DNA from: Macrocystis pyrifera
Lineage: Eukaryota; Sar; Phaeophyceae; Laminariales; Laminariaceae
Direction: 5' to 3'
NCBI GenBank assembly: GCA_031763025.1
Contig: JASSKH010000006.1
Span: 2,274,958-2,338,957 of the forward strand
DNA: 64,000 nucleotides
Both the position numbers and the translations under genes were made by a program. The notes under the pieces are model-generated. The model saw nothing but the letters and a program-made list of their open reading frames with translations, did not search any database and had not been told where the DNA came from. This document shows, piece by piece, positions 34,379-46,652 of this stretch. Numbering within the stretch: position 1 is the first letter of the stretch; every line of letters starts with the position of its first letter.

Positions 34379-34414
34379 TGCCCCGCTATAGTGCCGGTTA
34401 GCGCCGGTTCACTA

Positions 34415-35781
34415 CACACACAAGCAAGCCAGAGGACAGACGCTACACAGAAAAGAGGGTACACGTGCTGCTGCTAGTGGACGGCCGTTCGTCTCACGGT
34501 GATCTAGTGGATGATCGGGGGCAAGTTACTATTGCGGGGGTCCATAGTTAACGGGACCAATTTTGTTAGTAAAAATAGGAAAATATATAGTTTTTTGTGT
34601 ATACCATAGGTCCTGTTAACTATGGCCCCCCGTAATATCAAGTTCTACCCTCCGCTCTGCACCTCCGTACACCAGCCCATGGATATGGGGATCATCGCCA
34701 AGACGAAGGTGAACTACAGGACGGAGCTGCTCGATGTGAAGACATGAACCATGTTGGTGGCTGACACACTTCGCGCCCAGGCCAAAGCCCGCAAGATGAA
34801 GGCCGGGACAATGGGGCTGGCGCAAGGGCACCAACCTCACGTGCGGGACGCCGCTGGACTTCTCCAGAAAGCATGGGCCAGCGTCACCGCCCAGGACATC
34901 GCCAGGTGAGGTTTGAACATGTGCTATTGCGTTTAAAATGTTCAGCTCGCGCAAGTGCACATGGCGTTGGTGGTGCGTTACGTGGGTAAGGTTGCACGGA
35001 TAGGGTTTCTTTTTTTTTTTCGACTAAGTATTCTAGCATTCGGACATCCCCGTTGTTGCTTTGCTACAAAAGAGTCCTCGCTCGCATCCCTATGAGTCAT
35101 TGTTTGTCACTGGGTTCGTCTAACATCGCTTGTTCACCCAAAAACGGATGCATCGCATTTTCTGCGCTACCTGGGACCAGGTGCTTTGTCAAAGCCGAGA
35201 CGCTTCCGGAGGACATGAAGGCTGAGCTCACCAAGCATCACGGAAAGATCCGGTTCCACGTCGCCGAGCCTGACTTGAAGGCTCTCACGGAGACTGTCAC
35301 TACGTTGAGCACGAGCGTGCGCGACGCGCAGCAGCAGGGATCCCGCATCGTAGACGACGAGATCAGCGAACTGTTGGCAGAACTCGACATCGAACCCGGA
35401 AAGCCGGTCGCGGAGGAAGCGGTGAGCGCGATTCAGGGGTGGGCTACCATCGAGGACGACAATGAGGTGGTAGAGGCTCTTCGACTAGACGCAATGGACG
35501 AAATGGCGGCACTGTTGGCTGGAACGCACGTGTCTACCGGCGGCGAGGAGAAGGACGAAGAGGAGGAGGGCGGTGGCAATGAGAACACGGGGCGCGAGCG
35601 CCGTGCTCCACCGGCTTGTGATGAGCTGTCGTCTCACTTCGGCGTCCTGGAAGCGGCAGCAGAGGAGAGTGGCAACGGAGACGCGGCGTTCTACCTAACG
35701 AAAGCGAAGATGGCGATGATCGCAACGCATTCCGCTAAGCGGGTGCGCCAGGCGGACATTAGAAAGTTTGTCGCGACGTAG
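34415..35781 (+). pseudogene. Pogo-type transposase, C-terminal half, one intron, MITE-disrupted
   Basis: Before the MITE the frame reads VLLLVDGRSSHGDLV, after it KFYPPLCTSVHQPMDMGII, the DDE block around the last catalytic Asp of pogo/Tigger/CENP-B-type transposases (D in QPMDMG). Then a helical block, KAWASVTAQDIAR, splices with CFVKAETLP. The intron is 34,906-35,180 (AG/GTGAGG to ACCAG/GTGC) and keeps phase. The second exon (35,181-35,781) ends in acidic, low-complexity sequence and a basic end. There is a TGA near 34,746 in exon one. The helix-turn-helix DNA-binding half is missing, deleted before 34,410. Confidence 0.85.
34532..34635. mobile_element. TA-MITE copy 1, inside the transposase
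   Basis: 104 bp, starts ttgcgggggtccatagtta and ends in its complement ccccccgtaa, with TA on each side. Leaving out the element and one TA, the transposase frame is continuous across the site. Confidence 0.95.
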
Positions 35782-35995
35782 TGAGGGCGGGGGGTACATG
35801 GTTGTTTGTTTTTCTTGCGGTGCGCTTCCTGTCGTGTTTCTTTTTCTGTTACGTATTTTTTTATCTTGCAACATCGAAGGAGGGCAACGAGGACTGAGAT
35901 TTAGCTTCGTCCACTATTAATACATAATTTCGATCCATTTCGTACTCTGTTGGCCCCGCAAAGCGTGAGCGCCACACCACGAAATAAAAAAACCT

Positions 35996-36026
35996 CCTCA
36001 ATAGTGCCGGACCGGCACTATTGAGG
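35996..36026. repeat. 31-bp palindrome, right subterminal
   Basis: Two 15-bp arms, cctcaatagtgccgg and its complement, around a single A. It is the right-hand counterpart of the palindrome at 34,344. Confidence 0.95.
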
Positions 36027-36488
36027 CAATAAATATGAATAGTGCCGGTGTCCGGTATAGTGCCGGTAAACTCTCAGGACACACCCCCGCACTATATAGC
36101 TCCCAGTACTGTATTTCCTTATTTTTACAACCAATTTGTGGTCTTATTAACCATGGCCCCCAAGTAAAAGTTACCGGTATTTATTTTCTTAATAGGCTCT
36201 GGAAAGTAGAAGTAATTTAAACAAAAAAAAAGTCCCAGTGAGGACACGCACATTCTCTCTGGCCCCAGGCCACACGCTGCACATTCTTAAAAACGTAGCT
36301 GCTATACACAACGTGTGCGGAAATCGCCTATTAATAGTACATATCAATTTGAATCATAGTGCGTGACACGCGCTGACGTCACCCAAAAAATCCATATGCG
36401 TGAGAGTGCTAAAATAAAAAAAGAAAATTAATTGTCTCTCCAACAACTTGATCTACACAGCAAGCAGTGCTTCGAACAGTGCTTGCTA

Positions 36489-36592
36489 TTACGGGGGTCC
36501 ATAGTTAATGGGACCAAATTTTGTTTGTAAAAATAGGTAAATGTATAGGTTTTATGTATACCATAGGTCCTATTAACTATGGACCCCCGTAC
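36489..36592. mobile_element. TA-MITE copy 2
   Basis: Inverted ends ttacgggggtccatagttaa and complement, TA duplication, internal taaaaataggtaaa shared with the other copies. Confidence 0.95.
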
Positions 36593-38000
36593 TAACAACC
36601 TCAACATACTTGTATGTCATGTTTCCGTCGAGGTCAAGGAGCTTATGAAACATACAAATGCGTGATTTTCGTAAACGTTGATTGGTACACTGCTGCTGTC
36701 ATTACAAAACGCCGGTCATTGTAAAAAGCGGTACGTGTACTACGTCCGTTTTTGATGTCGGCAAGGGCACTCTACTATGCTGAATTCCTTCTCACACAGA
36801 CAGGTGGTTGTTCAATGACCCCTATGCGAGCGAAACAAAATTAACCTTCAGTGAATTGGTAGGCATCTACTTGAATTTCAGCTTCCAAGTACGTGTTGCG
36901 TCGTGTTTGCCAAGACAGGAACCTTCATACTCGTACAAGGTGACTATGTTTTTTGACCTGTTCATTTGGTTCATGTAGCGTTGTTTCATCGCATTACGTT
37001 CAGCAATCAAACGCCGAGGAATATACAAGCGTACATCACACGTCAAGCGTTGTCCTGTCGTGCACTATTACGGGGGTCCATAGTTAACAGGACCTATGGT
37101 ATACATAAAAACCTATATATTTAACTTTTTTTACTAACCATATCTGGTCCTGTTTACTATGGACCCCCGTAATAGTATATTATACAGTAGCGCTGACAAC
37201 GAAGATTTTCAACCGACGCGCCTTAAATGTCAACCACCAGCCTCCAAAGTCCACCGTTCTGTCAAAAATCACCTGCGTCAAACATTAAAATAGAAGACCG
37301 CCTTTGAAACATCAGGTGGTCGCTTATATCTCGCCTTGTCTTAACGAGTGTAACTCGACACTGCTGTTTCAGCTGACTTTCAACACCTATTATACTACGT
37401 GACAGTTGACTGTTGACCTGTAATCTTCCTTAGTTTAATATGTGGAAAAGTCTTTCCCACAACACTTAAAATCCTCTTACTTCGTGCGGCCCATAAACCC
37501 TATCTTCATCTTGCTCGGAGTCTATCTACTCATGCCTTAGGCTCAGACATTGATGCTTTCATCTAAGCATAACTTGCGTTGAGTCCTGTTTTTTTTTTTT
37601 TTTACGAGAAACTTACCTGTCTGTGTAGGGCCAAAAAAACAACTGACAGGTAACATATCCAAAGCTGATAATCACGTCCTGTCCAGCTCAACAATTCGAG
37701 CGAAAGACGTATATCCCTATCTCATATTATTGTTACAACCTGATACAAACCAGTAGCCCTACCTTCTATTCAATGCCCCCCAAGCCCAATCTCAAAGAAC
37801 CTTAAAATGCTCAGCATACATTACCTCATGTCACCTGGATATTCTTAGGGATATATATCGTAGTCGCAAAAATGTCATTTGCACGTGACATATCTAAAGC
37901 GAGACACGTTTTATCTGAGTATAGGAAAAACTTAATTACCTGCCCGACCTAGCATTCTTCAACGCCGACTATATCTTAGAGGAGCACTCTTCCGGCTGTG
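36593..38000. other. AT-rich DNA without a recognised gene
   Basis: Apart from MITE copy 3 I see only poly-T, short palindromes and no substantial open frame. Confidence 0.4.
37068..37172. mobile_element. TA-MITE copy 3
   Basis: 105 bp, both inverted ends intact, TA on each side; opposite internal orientation to copy 2. Confidence 0.95.
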
Positions 38001-38097
38001 ATATGCTCGGTGTGAAAGCTGTGGTCAGGATGTACCAGATGAGCCATTTCATATCTGGCTACGGACTGGGGCGATCTCGTGCACGTGGTACCCCTGT

Positions 38098-39240
38098 ATG
38101 CACAGTAGGCGTGGGGAGGCACAGGCGGATGATAGCGGGGCAAGTACGCTCTCGACTAGTCATGAGGCATGTACATGTCAATGTGCTAGGGATGAGTCAA
38201 CCGGTATCAGCACTGAGGAGTGGATGGACAGACGATTAGATAGGCATGGGCACACACACCATATTCGACACGGACGCAACTCGTACCCAGTTGATATGAG
38301 GTCTGGTATGGAGTATGCAGAGATGTTGAGGATGACAACGTTGGATCTGCTGTTGTTAGAATACAGCTACAAGCTCCAACATTGCACGTTATTGAGAGCA
38401 GTCATGACGGACGCGATGAAGAAGTCTGTGAGCAACCTGAAGTCTAAGAGAGACAGCTGGAGGAAGGCTACGGGCGTAGAGAAGACCGCTGCTCATAATG
38501 CTCTCGTGGAAGAAATGTGCGCATACTGCATTATTAGTGGCGACGCGGCTATATGAGGACCTCGGCGGTGTCTAAGAGCTATGATGCAGTGGTGGCAACA
38601 GCTACTAGTGGTGTGCGCAGTGTGGGAGCACAGAGAACAACTCTCATCACCCGTGTTGCTGCCAGCCCTGTCCCTACTCTAGCAGGTGCCAAAGAGATAC
38701 AAATACTCGATTGTATGGACAGTACCGATGAGGAGGGAGAGCAGGAACCGAAAAGTGGTGGATGGTGAAGAAGGTTCATGGTCTCAGGCCTTCGGGTGAG
38801 GGAAAGAAGGCGGCGGTGACACCGGCAGCCCTGCCAGAGGAGGAGGAGTCCGATGCAGATAATGATGGTCTGGACAGTGATGACGGTAGTGGTAATGGAG
38901 ACACCAGGACAGCGACAACAAAGGCGGCGCTAACGATGTTCCTTTACCCGCACAACAGACAACTGATGCCACTACATTGGCCAGCACGGAGGCTGATCGT
39001 GCTAGTATACCGGACGCGACTGGATGGGATGAGGTACCCGCAGTTAACTCCCAGCATGTGATGAGCCAGGACTTTGCTGCTACTGCTGGGGCGAGCAACT
39101 TATTCGCCACTCCTGGGAACAGGAAGACTTTTGGCAGTGTCCGCTCCGGTGGTAAGTCCAGCGGCAAGAAGAAGGGGAAAAAGTCTCCACAGTCGGATAA
39201 CAAGAGCCCGGTGATAGCTGGAGATCGCATCATACGGTGA
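38098..39240 (+). pseudogene. Unrecognised gene, frame-broken or multi-exon
   Basis: Four consecutive plus-strand blocks follow one another in different frames: 38,098-38,556 (helical, LLLLEYSYKLQHCTLL, MTDAMKKSVSNLKSKRDSW), 38,553-38,768 (Ser/Val/Ala-rich, then acidic DSTDEEGEQEP), 38,762-38,940 (EEEESDADNDG acidic) and 38,977-39,240 (ending SGGKSSGKKKGKKSPQS, a basic tail). The acid-then-basic end is coding-like and not random. I do not recognise the family. Frame changes could be introns or indels; ATGA and TGGATGG overlaps at the joins favour indels in a degraded gene. Confidence 0.45.
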
Positions 39241-40039
39241 GATATGGGTTTTGAGAAGGTACATATCGAGTGAAGTATTAGTGCATACTTACAGGTAACT
39301 ATGTGGTCTCTTTCAATCTCGAAACCCGCCTGTACTTGACCACCCTGTACATACCACCATGGCGTACTCCCAACAGGAGGGGCTACGTGCACGCTCGTAC
39401 TGCGATATCTATAGCTACCCGTTCTCTCGGGGATCATCGCCTCAACCTATTGATACCGGAGCCCATTGTCACCTCCGTCGCTGTGAGGTACTATAGCGTG
39501 GAGCATCTATCTTTCCTAGACGTGGGATGGATGTTGATCTAGTATTTATCATTCACATATATTGTAGGTTGATTCAATACAGGATACATAGTTGCACTAC
39601 ATGCCGTATTTTTAGTGCTTGTTCGCTTTGGCGAAATCTCTCTTAACCGTGGTTAAATACAACAAGGGAATTGTACTTCTGAATGCCGTGTGGAAGAGTT
39701 TGAGTGGGGTACATTAGGGCATGCAGTCCTGACGTAAATAGTTCGAGAGTCAATGCAAATATATAGACAGCCATGGATCGCGAATATTGGGTGGAAAACA
39801 TGAGTCTTTACCTGAACTTCTGACATTCCTACGCCCTACCGCCACTCACTTGCTCTATTCTGCTATTCGCAGGTTTGGGCCCGGTCGTGAAAAAGATGCC
39901 ACGTATCCTCGGGCACTTCGTACTAAGCGTCAATGTCATTGTTCACAACGAACTCACAGTGGCGGAAAAATTATAGGGAATAGGAACCCAACATTCGCCG
40001 GTTGAGTGCGTGTGTCGCAGAAGTGACGCAGGGGTTGTG
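39241..40039. other. No recognisable gene
   Basis: One unremarkable 79-codon frame at 39,303. Nothing else. Confidence 0.4.
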
Positions 40040-40345
40040 GATGTCGGTTAGGGCTGGTACTTTTACCGTAAGATAATGACAAACACTGCATGAGACACGG
40101 CATGGAAACAGAACAGAGCGGCGTGTGCCTGACTCCGTCAGACGCTTCAAGGACAGCAGTACAATCACGCGGAGAGACACACGATGAGCCTACAGCAGGA
40201 GCGTTCAACAAAGGTGTTTCGATGTCGGTCAGAGGTGGTATTCAAGCTGACGAAATCCACTGCATGAGGCCCGGCATGGAAACCGTACGGTGTGTACCAG
40301 ACACATTCAGACGCTTCAAGACTGCAGGACAATCACACGCTTATA
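40040..40345. repeat. 181-bp tandem duplication
   Basis: Units start gatgtcggt at 40,040 and 40,221 and share actgcatgag...cggcatggaaac and cagacgcttcaag. They are diverged. Confidence 0.8.
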
Positions 40346-41105
40346 GACATGGAATGAGACCAGGTGCATCCTACACAGCTGTTCCGGGGTCGACCTAGGA
40401 CGTTTGTTTTCGTGTGTGGATGCTCGCTACCCATGGGAACCACAACCACACAAACGACTACTCCTGCGCATTGTTGCGGTTGAGTTAACTGTTCCTCCGA
40501 AATTTGACGTGCCCGTAAACCGCAGGGAGGGCGCGTGCGGTCATGGACACAGAACATTCTTGCGGGCCGGCCAAATGGGTCGTTCCGTATTGCGTCCTGG
40601 GTGCGGAAACACGACCAACCTGTATAGCTGGGTCTAACCGCGTGTATCCTTTGCATTGATATTGGTACTAATTGTTACAATAATTTATAACGTGTGCTCC
40701 GATTGGGATCGCGTGCACGGCTGAAAGGACGTAGATGCGTAGAGTCGAACACAGCAAAAAACAGGAGATCTGAAAAGGAACCGCGCTCGTCTGATATATA
40801 TATCCTGCAGAGTACCACAAAAGGTAAAACAGTACCTTCAGTGTCTGGAGGCGTGTCTCAATCCACCCTCATGGAGGATTAAAAGATTGCGAATGGAATA
40901 TAAATTTGCAACATAATTTTCCTATGATTCGTCCTGAATAACCAACAGATTCAGTGCAGCCCGGGTAAACCAGTATATATACGCACGAATAGGTCAGAGT
41001 GTTGCACACCTTTTTCTTCTTTGGAAGGACCAAACGGCTCGACCGAACGGGAGGTAAATAGTATAATCACATTTTATGTACATAAATAAACTAACGTGCG
41101 TACTA
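40346..41105. other. No recognisable gene
   Basis: Short open frames only; some tatata stretches. Confidence 0.4.
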
Positions 41106-41213
41106 TTACGGGGGACCATAGTAAATGGGACCAAATTTTGTTAGAAAAAATAGAGAAATATATAGGTTTTTGTCTGCACCGTAGGTGTTATTTACTATGG
41201 TCCGGAGCCGTAA
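41106..41213. mobile_element. TA-MITE copy 4
   Basis: Diverged ends (ttacgggggaccatagtaaa; right ggtccggagccgtaa), TA on both sides. Confidence 0.85.
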
Positions 41214-41609
41214 TATTAATATTCCTAATTGACCTGGCGATGCCCAAGTCCCTAACACGCTCTTTTACCCATTACTGTTGTAACGGAACGAATGCCTACG
41301 AGCAGCCTGGTGCCGTTCCCATCCTCTTTGGAGGGAGTAAACGTGTGTGCGTGCACGCCTCGAAGCAGAGGACGGCCCTAACAATTCGTTCGAAAAGCAA
41401 TAACAGAGGGAGACCCGCAGATATACAGGGACAACCCATATATTTGGGATAACGTACACACGACCCCGTGTAGACTATATATGTTATTTCCACCCTAACT
41501 AATACAATATTCTACTGGTCCCGGAGGGGTACTTCGAGATATGCGTTCTCCCTGACTTCCGTGTTGACACGTACTACATGTACTGCAGTAGATTCTTATG
41601 GAGATACCA

Positions 41610-41636
41610 GATATATATATATATATATATATATAT
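41610..41636. repeat. AT dinucleotide microsatellite
   Basis: About 13 AT units. Confidence 0.95.
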
Positions 41637-41836
41637 TCTACATGCTTTAGGATACTGATGTACATGCGATGCACTGCATATGCGCGATACTACTGCAGTT
41701 GAAAGTGGGGTAAACCTGGGTTGTGCAGCAGCGACGCCATGATAAGGGCTGCTGATATAATAGGTATCATCCTTGGGTCCTTCGGATGCGCTGTGAGTGA
41801 ATTATTCTATTACATCGTGCCGTTGGCGTAGGGTGT

Positions 41837-42289
41837 TTAGGAGGGGTTTCCGTAAATGAGCCCCCCAGGATGGTGAACAAGCGAGTCAAACAGGAGTAGG
41901 AAATATATATATATAGTCCGAGAGTGAGGGCATGCCACGAGGTCGATCGGGGAAGGTCTAGCGGCTGAGGTTATCGTCGTTTGCGGCTGCGGCGGTCGTG
42001 CACACGGAAAATGTACAAACGGTAGCCCGTCGTCATGTGCAGGGCGTGATGGGTGTGTCCTGGCACAAGCTCTGCTGCAATGGGTGTGTTCCAAAGCGAA
42101 GTACACCACGTCTTGAAGCGTGACCGAGATAGGCTCCAACTCGCCCACCCCTAGCTTCGATGTCTCCTCGGAGTAACTCAACTCGCGCAAATTGCGATCG
42201 CCACCACTAATTCGTCGCCTAGCGGTCGCGGGTGAAGAGTACGACACTCCATGACATGCAGCGAGACTCATATACATACAATTCCGGGG
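41837..42289 (-). other. Open frame of unknown status
   Basis: A 168-codon minus frame begins inside the CCATGG array and continues to 41,837. The part outside the array (about 125 codons, e.g. SEETSKLGVGELEPISVTLQ) is mixed in composition. No family is recognised; weak evidence for coding. Confidence 0.2.
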
Positions 42290-43220
42290 TAGCTCCCACG
42301 GCGTGCCATTGGGCTTGTCATGGCGTGCCATGGGGGATGTCATGGCGTGCCGTGGGGGATATCATGGCGTGCCGTTGGGGTTGCTATCGAGTGCCGTGGG
42401 GGTTGCCGTGGCGTTCCGTGGGAATTGCCATGGCACGTCATGGGGGTTGACAAAACATGCCGTGGGGGGGTGGCATGGTATGGAGTGGGGGTTACCTGTG
42501 GGTTGCCGTGGCGTCCGGTGGAGATTACCATGGGTTGCTGTGGGGTTTTTCGCGGTGTACCGTGGGGAACGCCATGGTGGTTCCCATGGCATGACGCCAT
42601 GGTCTTTCTCACGGTGTGCCGTGGGAATCGCTTGCCGTGGCGTCCCGTGGGAATTGCCATGGCACGCCATGGGGGTTGACAAAACGTGCCGTGGGGGGGC
42701 ATGGTATGGAGTGGGGATTACCTGTGGGTTGCCGTGGCGTCCGGTGGAGATTACCATGGGTTGCTGTGGGGTTTTTTCGCGGTGTACCGTGGGGAACGCC
42801 ATGGTGGTTCCCATGGCATGACGCCATGGTCTTTCTCACGGTGTGCCGTGGGAATCGCCATGGGGGTTGCCGTGGGAATCGCCATGGGGGTTACCATGGT
42901 ATGCTGTGGGCCATCCCGTGGGAGTGGCCGGGTGGAGTTTCGTGGTATGGCGTGGGGGTTGCCGTGGCAACCCGTGGATGCACTTCTTACGTGACGTGGG
43001 CCTTGCCGTCGTATGCCGTGGGAGTGGACGCGGGGGTCGCCGTGGGGGTCGCCGTGGAATGAATGGGGACCTTGCCATGGTGCACCGTGGGGGAAGGGAC
43101 ATGGTACAGTACATGGCATGCTACGGCATCGTACGATATGCCATGCGTTACCATGCCATGCCGCGGTATGCCGTGAGGAGGCCCATGGTATGCCGAGTTG
43201 CGAGTCCCATGGCGACCCAC
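42290..43220. repeat. Long CCATGG/TGCCGTGG array with internal ~300-bp duplication
   Basis: Words as at 3.6 and 16.3 kb. A segment beginning near 42,400 (ccgtggcgttccgtgggaattgcc) recurs near 42,640, including acaaaac[ag]tgccgtggggg, ggtatggagtgggg and gttccc atggcatgacgccatggtctttctcac, almost unchanged. Open frames in all six frames are by-products. Confidence 0.85.
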
Positions 43221-43321
43221 GGTAAGTCCAAATAGTGTAGATCCCTGAGAGGCACGACAGCGGCAGCAGTACCTGCACCAGTACAATACAGCAATGGCAT
43301 CGATTTCATTGAGATAACCGG

Positions 43322-43510
43322 TTTCGCAGTGCTAAATACATTACTTAAGCGATGCGCGTCACAGCGCAGAAACCTTGTACAACAACTTCCACAGCGGCAC
43401 GAGCACTACAGCTTTGGGATCGATTACATTAATAAAATCGTTTTTTTTGCAGTGCTGAAGACATACGTGGAGCGATGCGCATCACAGCGCAGAAACCATG
43501 TACAGCTATT
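43322..43510. repeat. ~123-bp tandem duplication
   Basis: tttgcagtgct, gatgcgcatcacagcgcagaaacc and gtacarc recur at about 43,325 and 43,448. Confidence 0.75.
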
Positions 43511-43849
43511 AATACTACAACTTTAGACGGTCCCCGTGGACGGAAGTTCTCGAGCCTTCCCTATCCTTACAGGAAAGAATTGACGTTGCAAGTAAATTTT
43601 GTTTTTTTCGTGTTGTTGGTAGTAGTGATGCACCAGACACTTTCACAGTCTACTATTTATTACTAGAAGAAGAGTGGGAATGACGAAGGTGACAGATCTA
43701 CGGCGGCAGTGGTCTACGGCGGGGTTTCTTGGTATTATTGCAGTTGTACGCACGACGGTCAATAAAGTAATCGACAGACGAATAGACAGAAGATGTCTGT
43801 ACCACACAGAGGATCGCAACATTAAAAACGAAATACTTTATTTTCATCT

Positions 43850-44240
43850 TGAAATCGATACGTCGTGCTCGAGTGCTCTGCGCGGAGCATGCTCTTCTTT
43901 TGCTTCTCCTGCTCTATCGGCCTGAAGGAATGCTCTTGTGTACTCGTGGTGTCGATACAGCAGTACGCGGTCAGAGAGCTGACGCTCTGCCATCACTCGT
44001 CGCGCGCTCGCATGCTAATCTTGTGTACTTGTGGTGTTGGAAAAGCAGTATGGTATGTATACTCGCTCCTGCTCTGTCGCCGTGAAGGCATATGCTCTTG
44101 TGCACTTGACGCTCTGCCCTCGCTCGTATGCTTTTGTGTACTTGTCGTGTTGGTGCAACATTATGGTATATATACTCGCTCCTGCTCTGTCGCCCTGAAG
44201 GCATGCTCTTGTGCACTTACTTGTGTCTTTGTTGCTACAG
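43850..44240. repeat. Degenerate ~120-bp tandem array
   Basis: tgctcttgtg[tc]actt, actcgctcctgctctgtcgcc and tgaaggcat recur three times. Confidence 0.7.
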
Positions 44241-44859
44241 CAGTATGATGATATTTTTACTCGTTCAGTCCTCACATGGTTGAGCCTCTCGGGTGGTGTT
44301 GGTACAGTATGGGTATGATATGGCATGGATGGCACGTGGTTCGATTGGTGTGGCATGGTGTGCGGTGTGGCACGGTATGTGATATTTCGAACATTGGTAT
44401 GGTATGTTATTGCCCTCGATGAAATGCATTCGAGCGCTGTTCTCAGTTTGCTTGCCTCTTTTTTTGTGAGGTCGCAGGTGGAGTTGTTGAGAGTGACGGG
44501 AGAGGCCTGTCGGGACTTGCACAGACGGAACCCCAGAGTGTCTTTGGCTCAGGCAGAGCGTCTACTTGTTGACTATCGGTACCACTTGTTATGGTACTCG
44601 GCGGGGACATACATCCAGCAGCAGCACACGAAGACGGAACGCGCACCATTACCACAACAATGGGATCGATATCATTGAGGTGTAATTGGGGTTGCAGGGC
44701 TAAATACAAGACTGTCGGCCAATGAAAAACGAAACATGAACGGGGAGAGATCTCCAACAATCACCCAGAAAGCTGACGCCGCTCTCTTGGCCAAAGCCAA
44801 ACATGTCGGTTGTTTATTAAACCAAGTAAACGACAGATTGACAAGAGATCCCTGTACCG

Positions 44860-46130
44860 CGAAATAGTTGTTGTTGGCGAAATGAGAACTGAGGTGGATG
44901 CATGCTCTAGGGGGCAAGAGCTTGCCGCCGGCGTCCTACGGTATCCTCCCAAACCTGAAAAAGCCCATTCTTGTTGTGTGTTGTTACACATTCGACAGAT
45001 TGACTGACGTATTTTCAACTGCCGGGTTATTATTTTTGCGAGTACCGAAGTATACGATGAGGATCGCAAAATACAATTCAAGGCGAAAAGTAGAAAGTAA
45101 TCAAGTAGCTGCTGTTGTAAAAGACCTACGACAGCATGCAATTTTGGGTCATTCTTTTTGCGAGTACCGAAACATACGTCGAGGTTCTCAAAATACAAAT
45201 AAAGGCGAAAACAAGTAGAAAGTAATCAACTAACTGCTGTTGTTGTAAAAGACCCACGATAGTTCGTATGCAAAATTTAGTAGTATGCAATTTTTCATTA
45301 GTACTCGTAGATAATTTTGTTGTCGCACAAGAAGTATTCTACTCCTTCTTGTTGTAATGTAAAATACCTGCTTGTGCTATAGTATGCGAAGTTGTTGGTC
45401 AAATGAGAAATGAAGTGGATGCATGCTCTAGGGGGCAGAAAACATGACTAAGTACTATGGAAAAATCATGTTGTATAGGGGGTATATATAGGGTAGCCCT
45501 ATACCGATACCGGGCTCTATTGCTATAGTTTGCGAATGACGACGCTTTGTTAGCCAATGACCATTTTGTGGGTTGTTGCACATTCGACAGATTGACATGT
45601 ATTTTCAACTGGCGGGTTATTGTTTGCGAGTACCGAAACATACGATGAGGATCGTAAACAAATAAAGGCGAAAAGTAGAAAATAATCCACTGCTGCCGGC
45701 GGCGTCCTACGTTATCCTCCCAAACCTGAAAAAAAGCCCATTTTTTGCCTTTCGCTGCTGTAAAATACCTGCAATAGTATGCATTTTTTTGCCATTCGAG
45801 ACGAATACAGCACTACTACAGTAGTAGTACTCGTAGATAATTTTGCTGTGGCACAAAAAGTAACCCACTCCTGTTGCGGCACTGTAAAAGACCTGCTATA
45901 GTATGCGAATGGAAACGCGAAGTACACCTAAAAAGTATTATTTCAGCTCGTGCGACGATAGACGATAGACGCTCGATCTCGACAGAGACTCAGCCCACGG
46001 ACAACCCGTGCGGTGGCGGGCAAGATCAACTAGTATTGATGACGGACTCGAAGAAATGAGGTGGATGCATGCTGCAGGGGGCAAGAGCTTGCCGGCGGCG
46101 TCGTACGGTATCCTCCCAAAACTGAAAAAA
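44860..46130. repeat. Satellite-like units left of element B
   Basis: Words such as gaggtggatgcatgct...gggg[cg]aagagcttgccg, cggtatcctcccaaa and ctatagtatgcgaatggaaacgcgaag recur here. The block 45,735-46,130 matches 50,706-51,115 on the far side of element B, so B lies inside a pre-existing tandem array. Confidence 0.75.
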
Positions 46131-46638
46131 TGTTGCGGCGGAGGGACGTGAGAGCAACCAAAAGTACGACGAGTCGAGGCATGCAGCCATGAGTCGTCGG
46201 GCGCAGAGTAGAGGCGGGATACTCTGTGGGTGTGGGATGGGTATTTCATTCAGCAGACGGTTTCAGCCTGCTGGATGCAAAAGGCTTGACTGAGGTGTAC
46301 AGCGCATGCAGCGCGTGGACCAACACCGAGTGTCTTTAGACGCTACCCAGGCAAGGAAGAGAATACGTGCAAAACCTAAAAAGCGGATTCAAGGACTAAA
46401 AACTAAAGGATTAAAGGCTAAACCGACTGTTCGCTCGCATATACGCATCATTCCGCGTGATAACGGACACAACCGAGAATCTGCATCGCTCGCAATCGGG
46501 GTTTTTGGTCATCGTTTGCTTCGCTCTCGCCTGAGCGAAGCCCTGGAGCCACTGGGACTGCCGAAGGGTTCAACGTACGAACTGCGGAGGCGAGTCAGGT
46601 GAGCGTTGACAGCTCACCCCGGGGAGCTTGCCGTAACA
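46131..46638 (+). repeat. 5' LTR of element B
   Basis: Contains about 105 bp (near 46,180-46,287) that the 3' LTR lacks. Its 98-codon open frame (46,306-46,602) is highly basic (RKRIRAKPKKRIQGLKTKG). Confidence 0.9.
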
Positions 46639-46652
46639 TGGTGAACCCAGGC
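46639..46652 (+). promoter_or_regulatory. Primer-binding site of element B
   Basis: TGGTGAACCCAGGC immediately after the LTR. It is complementary to a tRNA 3' end of the form ...GGGTTCACCA. Confidence 0.7.

Larger units (their letters stand above)
34263..36111 (+). mobile_element. Pogo/Tigger-like DNA transposon, internally deleted
   Basis: Ends are inverted repeats CAGTACTGGG...(C)TATAGTGC(C)GG, flanked by TA on both sides (34,261-34,262 and 36,112-36,113), as expected for Tc1/mariner/pogo elements. Inside each end lie repeated ATAGTGCCGGT words and a long palindrome. The 1.85-kb length is short for an autonomous element. The transposase lacks its DNA-binding half, and a MITE sits in what remains. 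Confidence 0.85.

Noticed and set aside
42303..43235. Many 100-170-codon frames on both strands
   Set aside because: All lie in the CCATGG array; every frame is open because the repeat lacks stop words.
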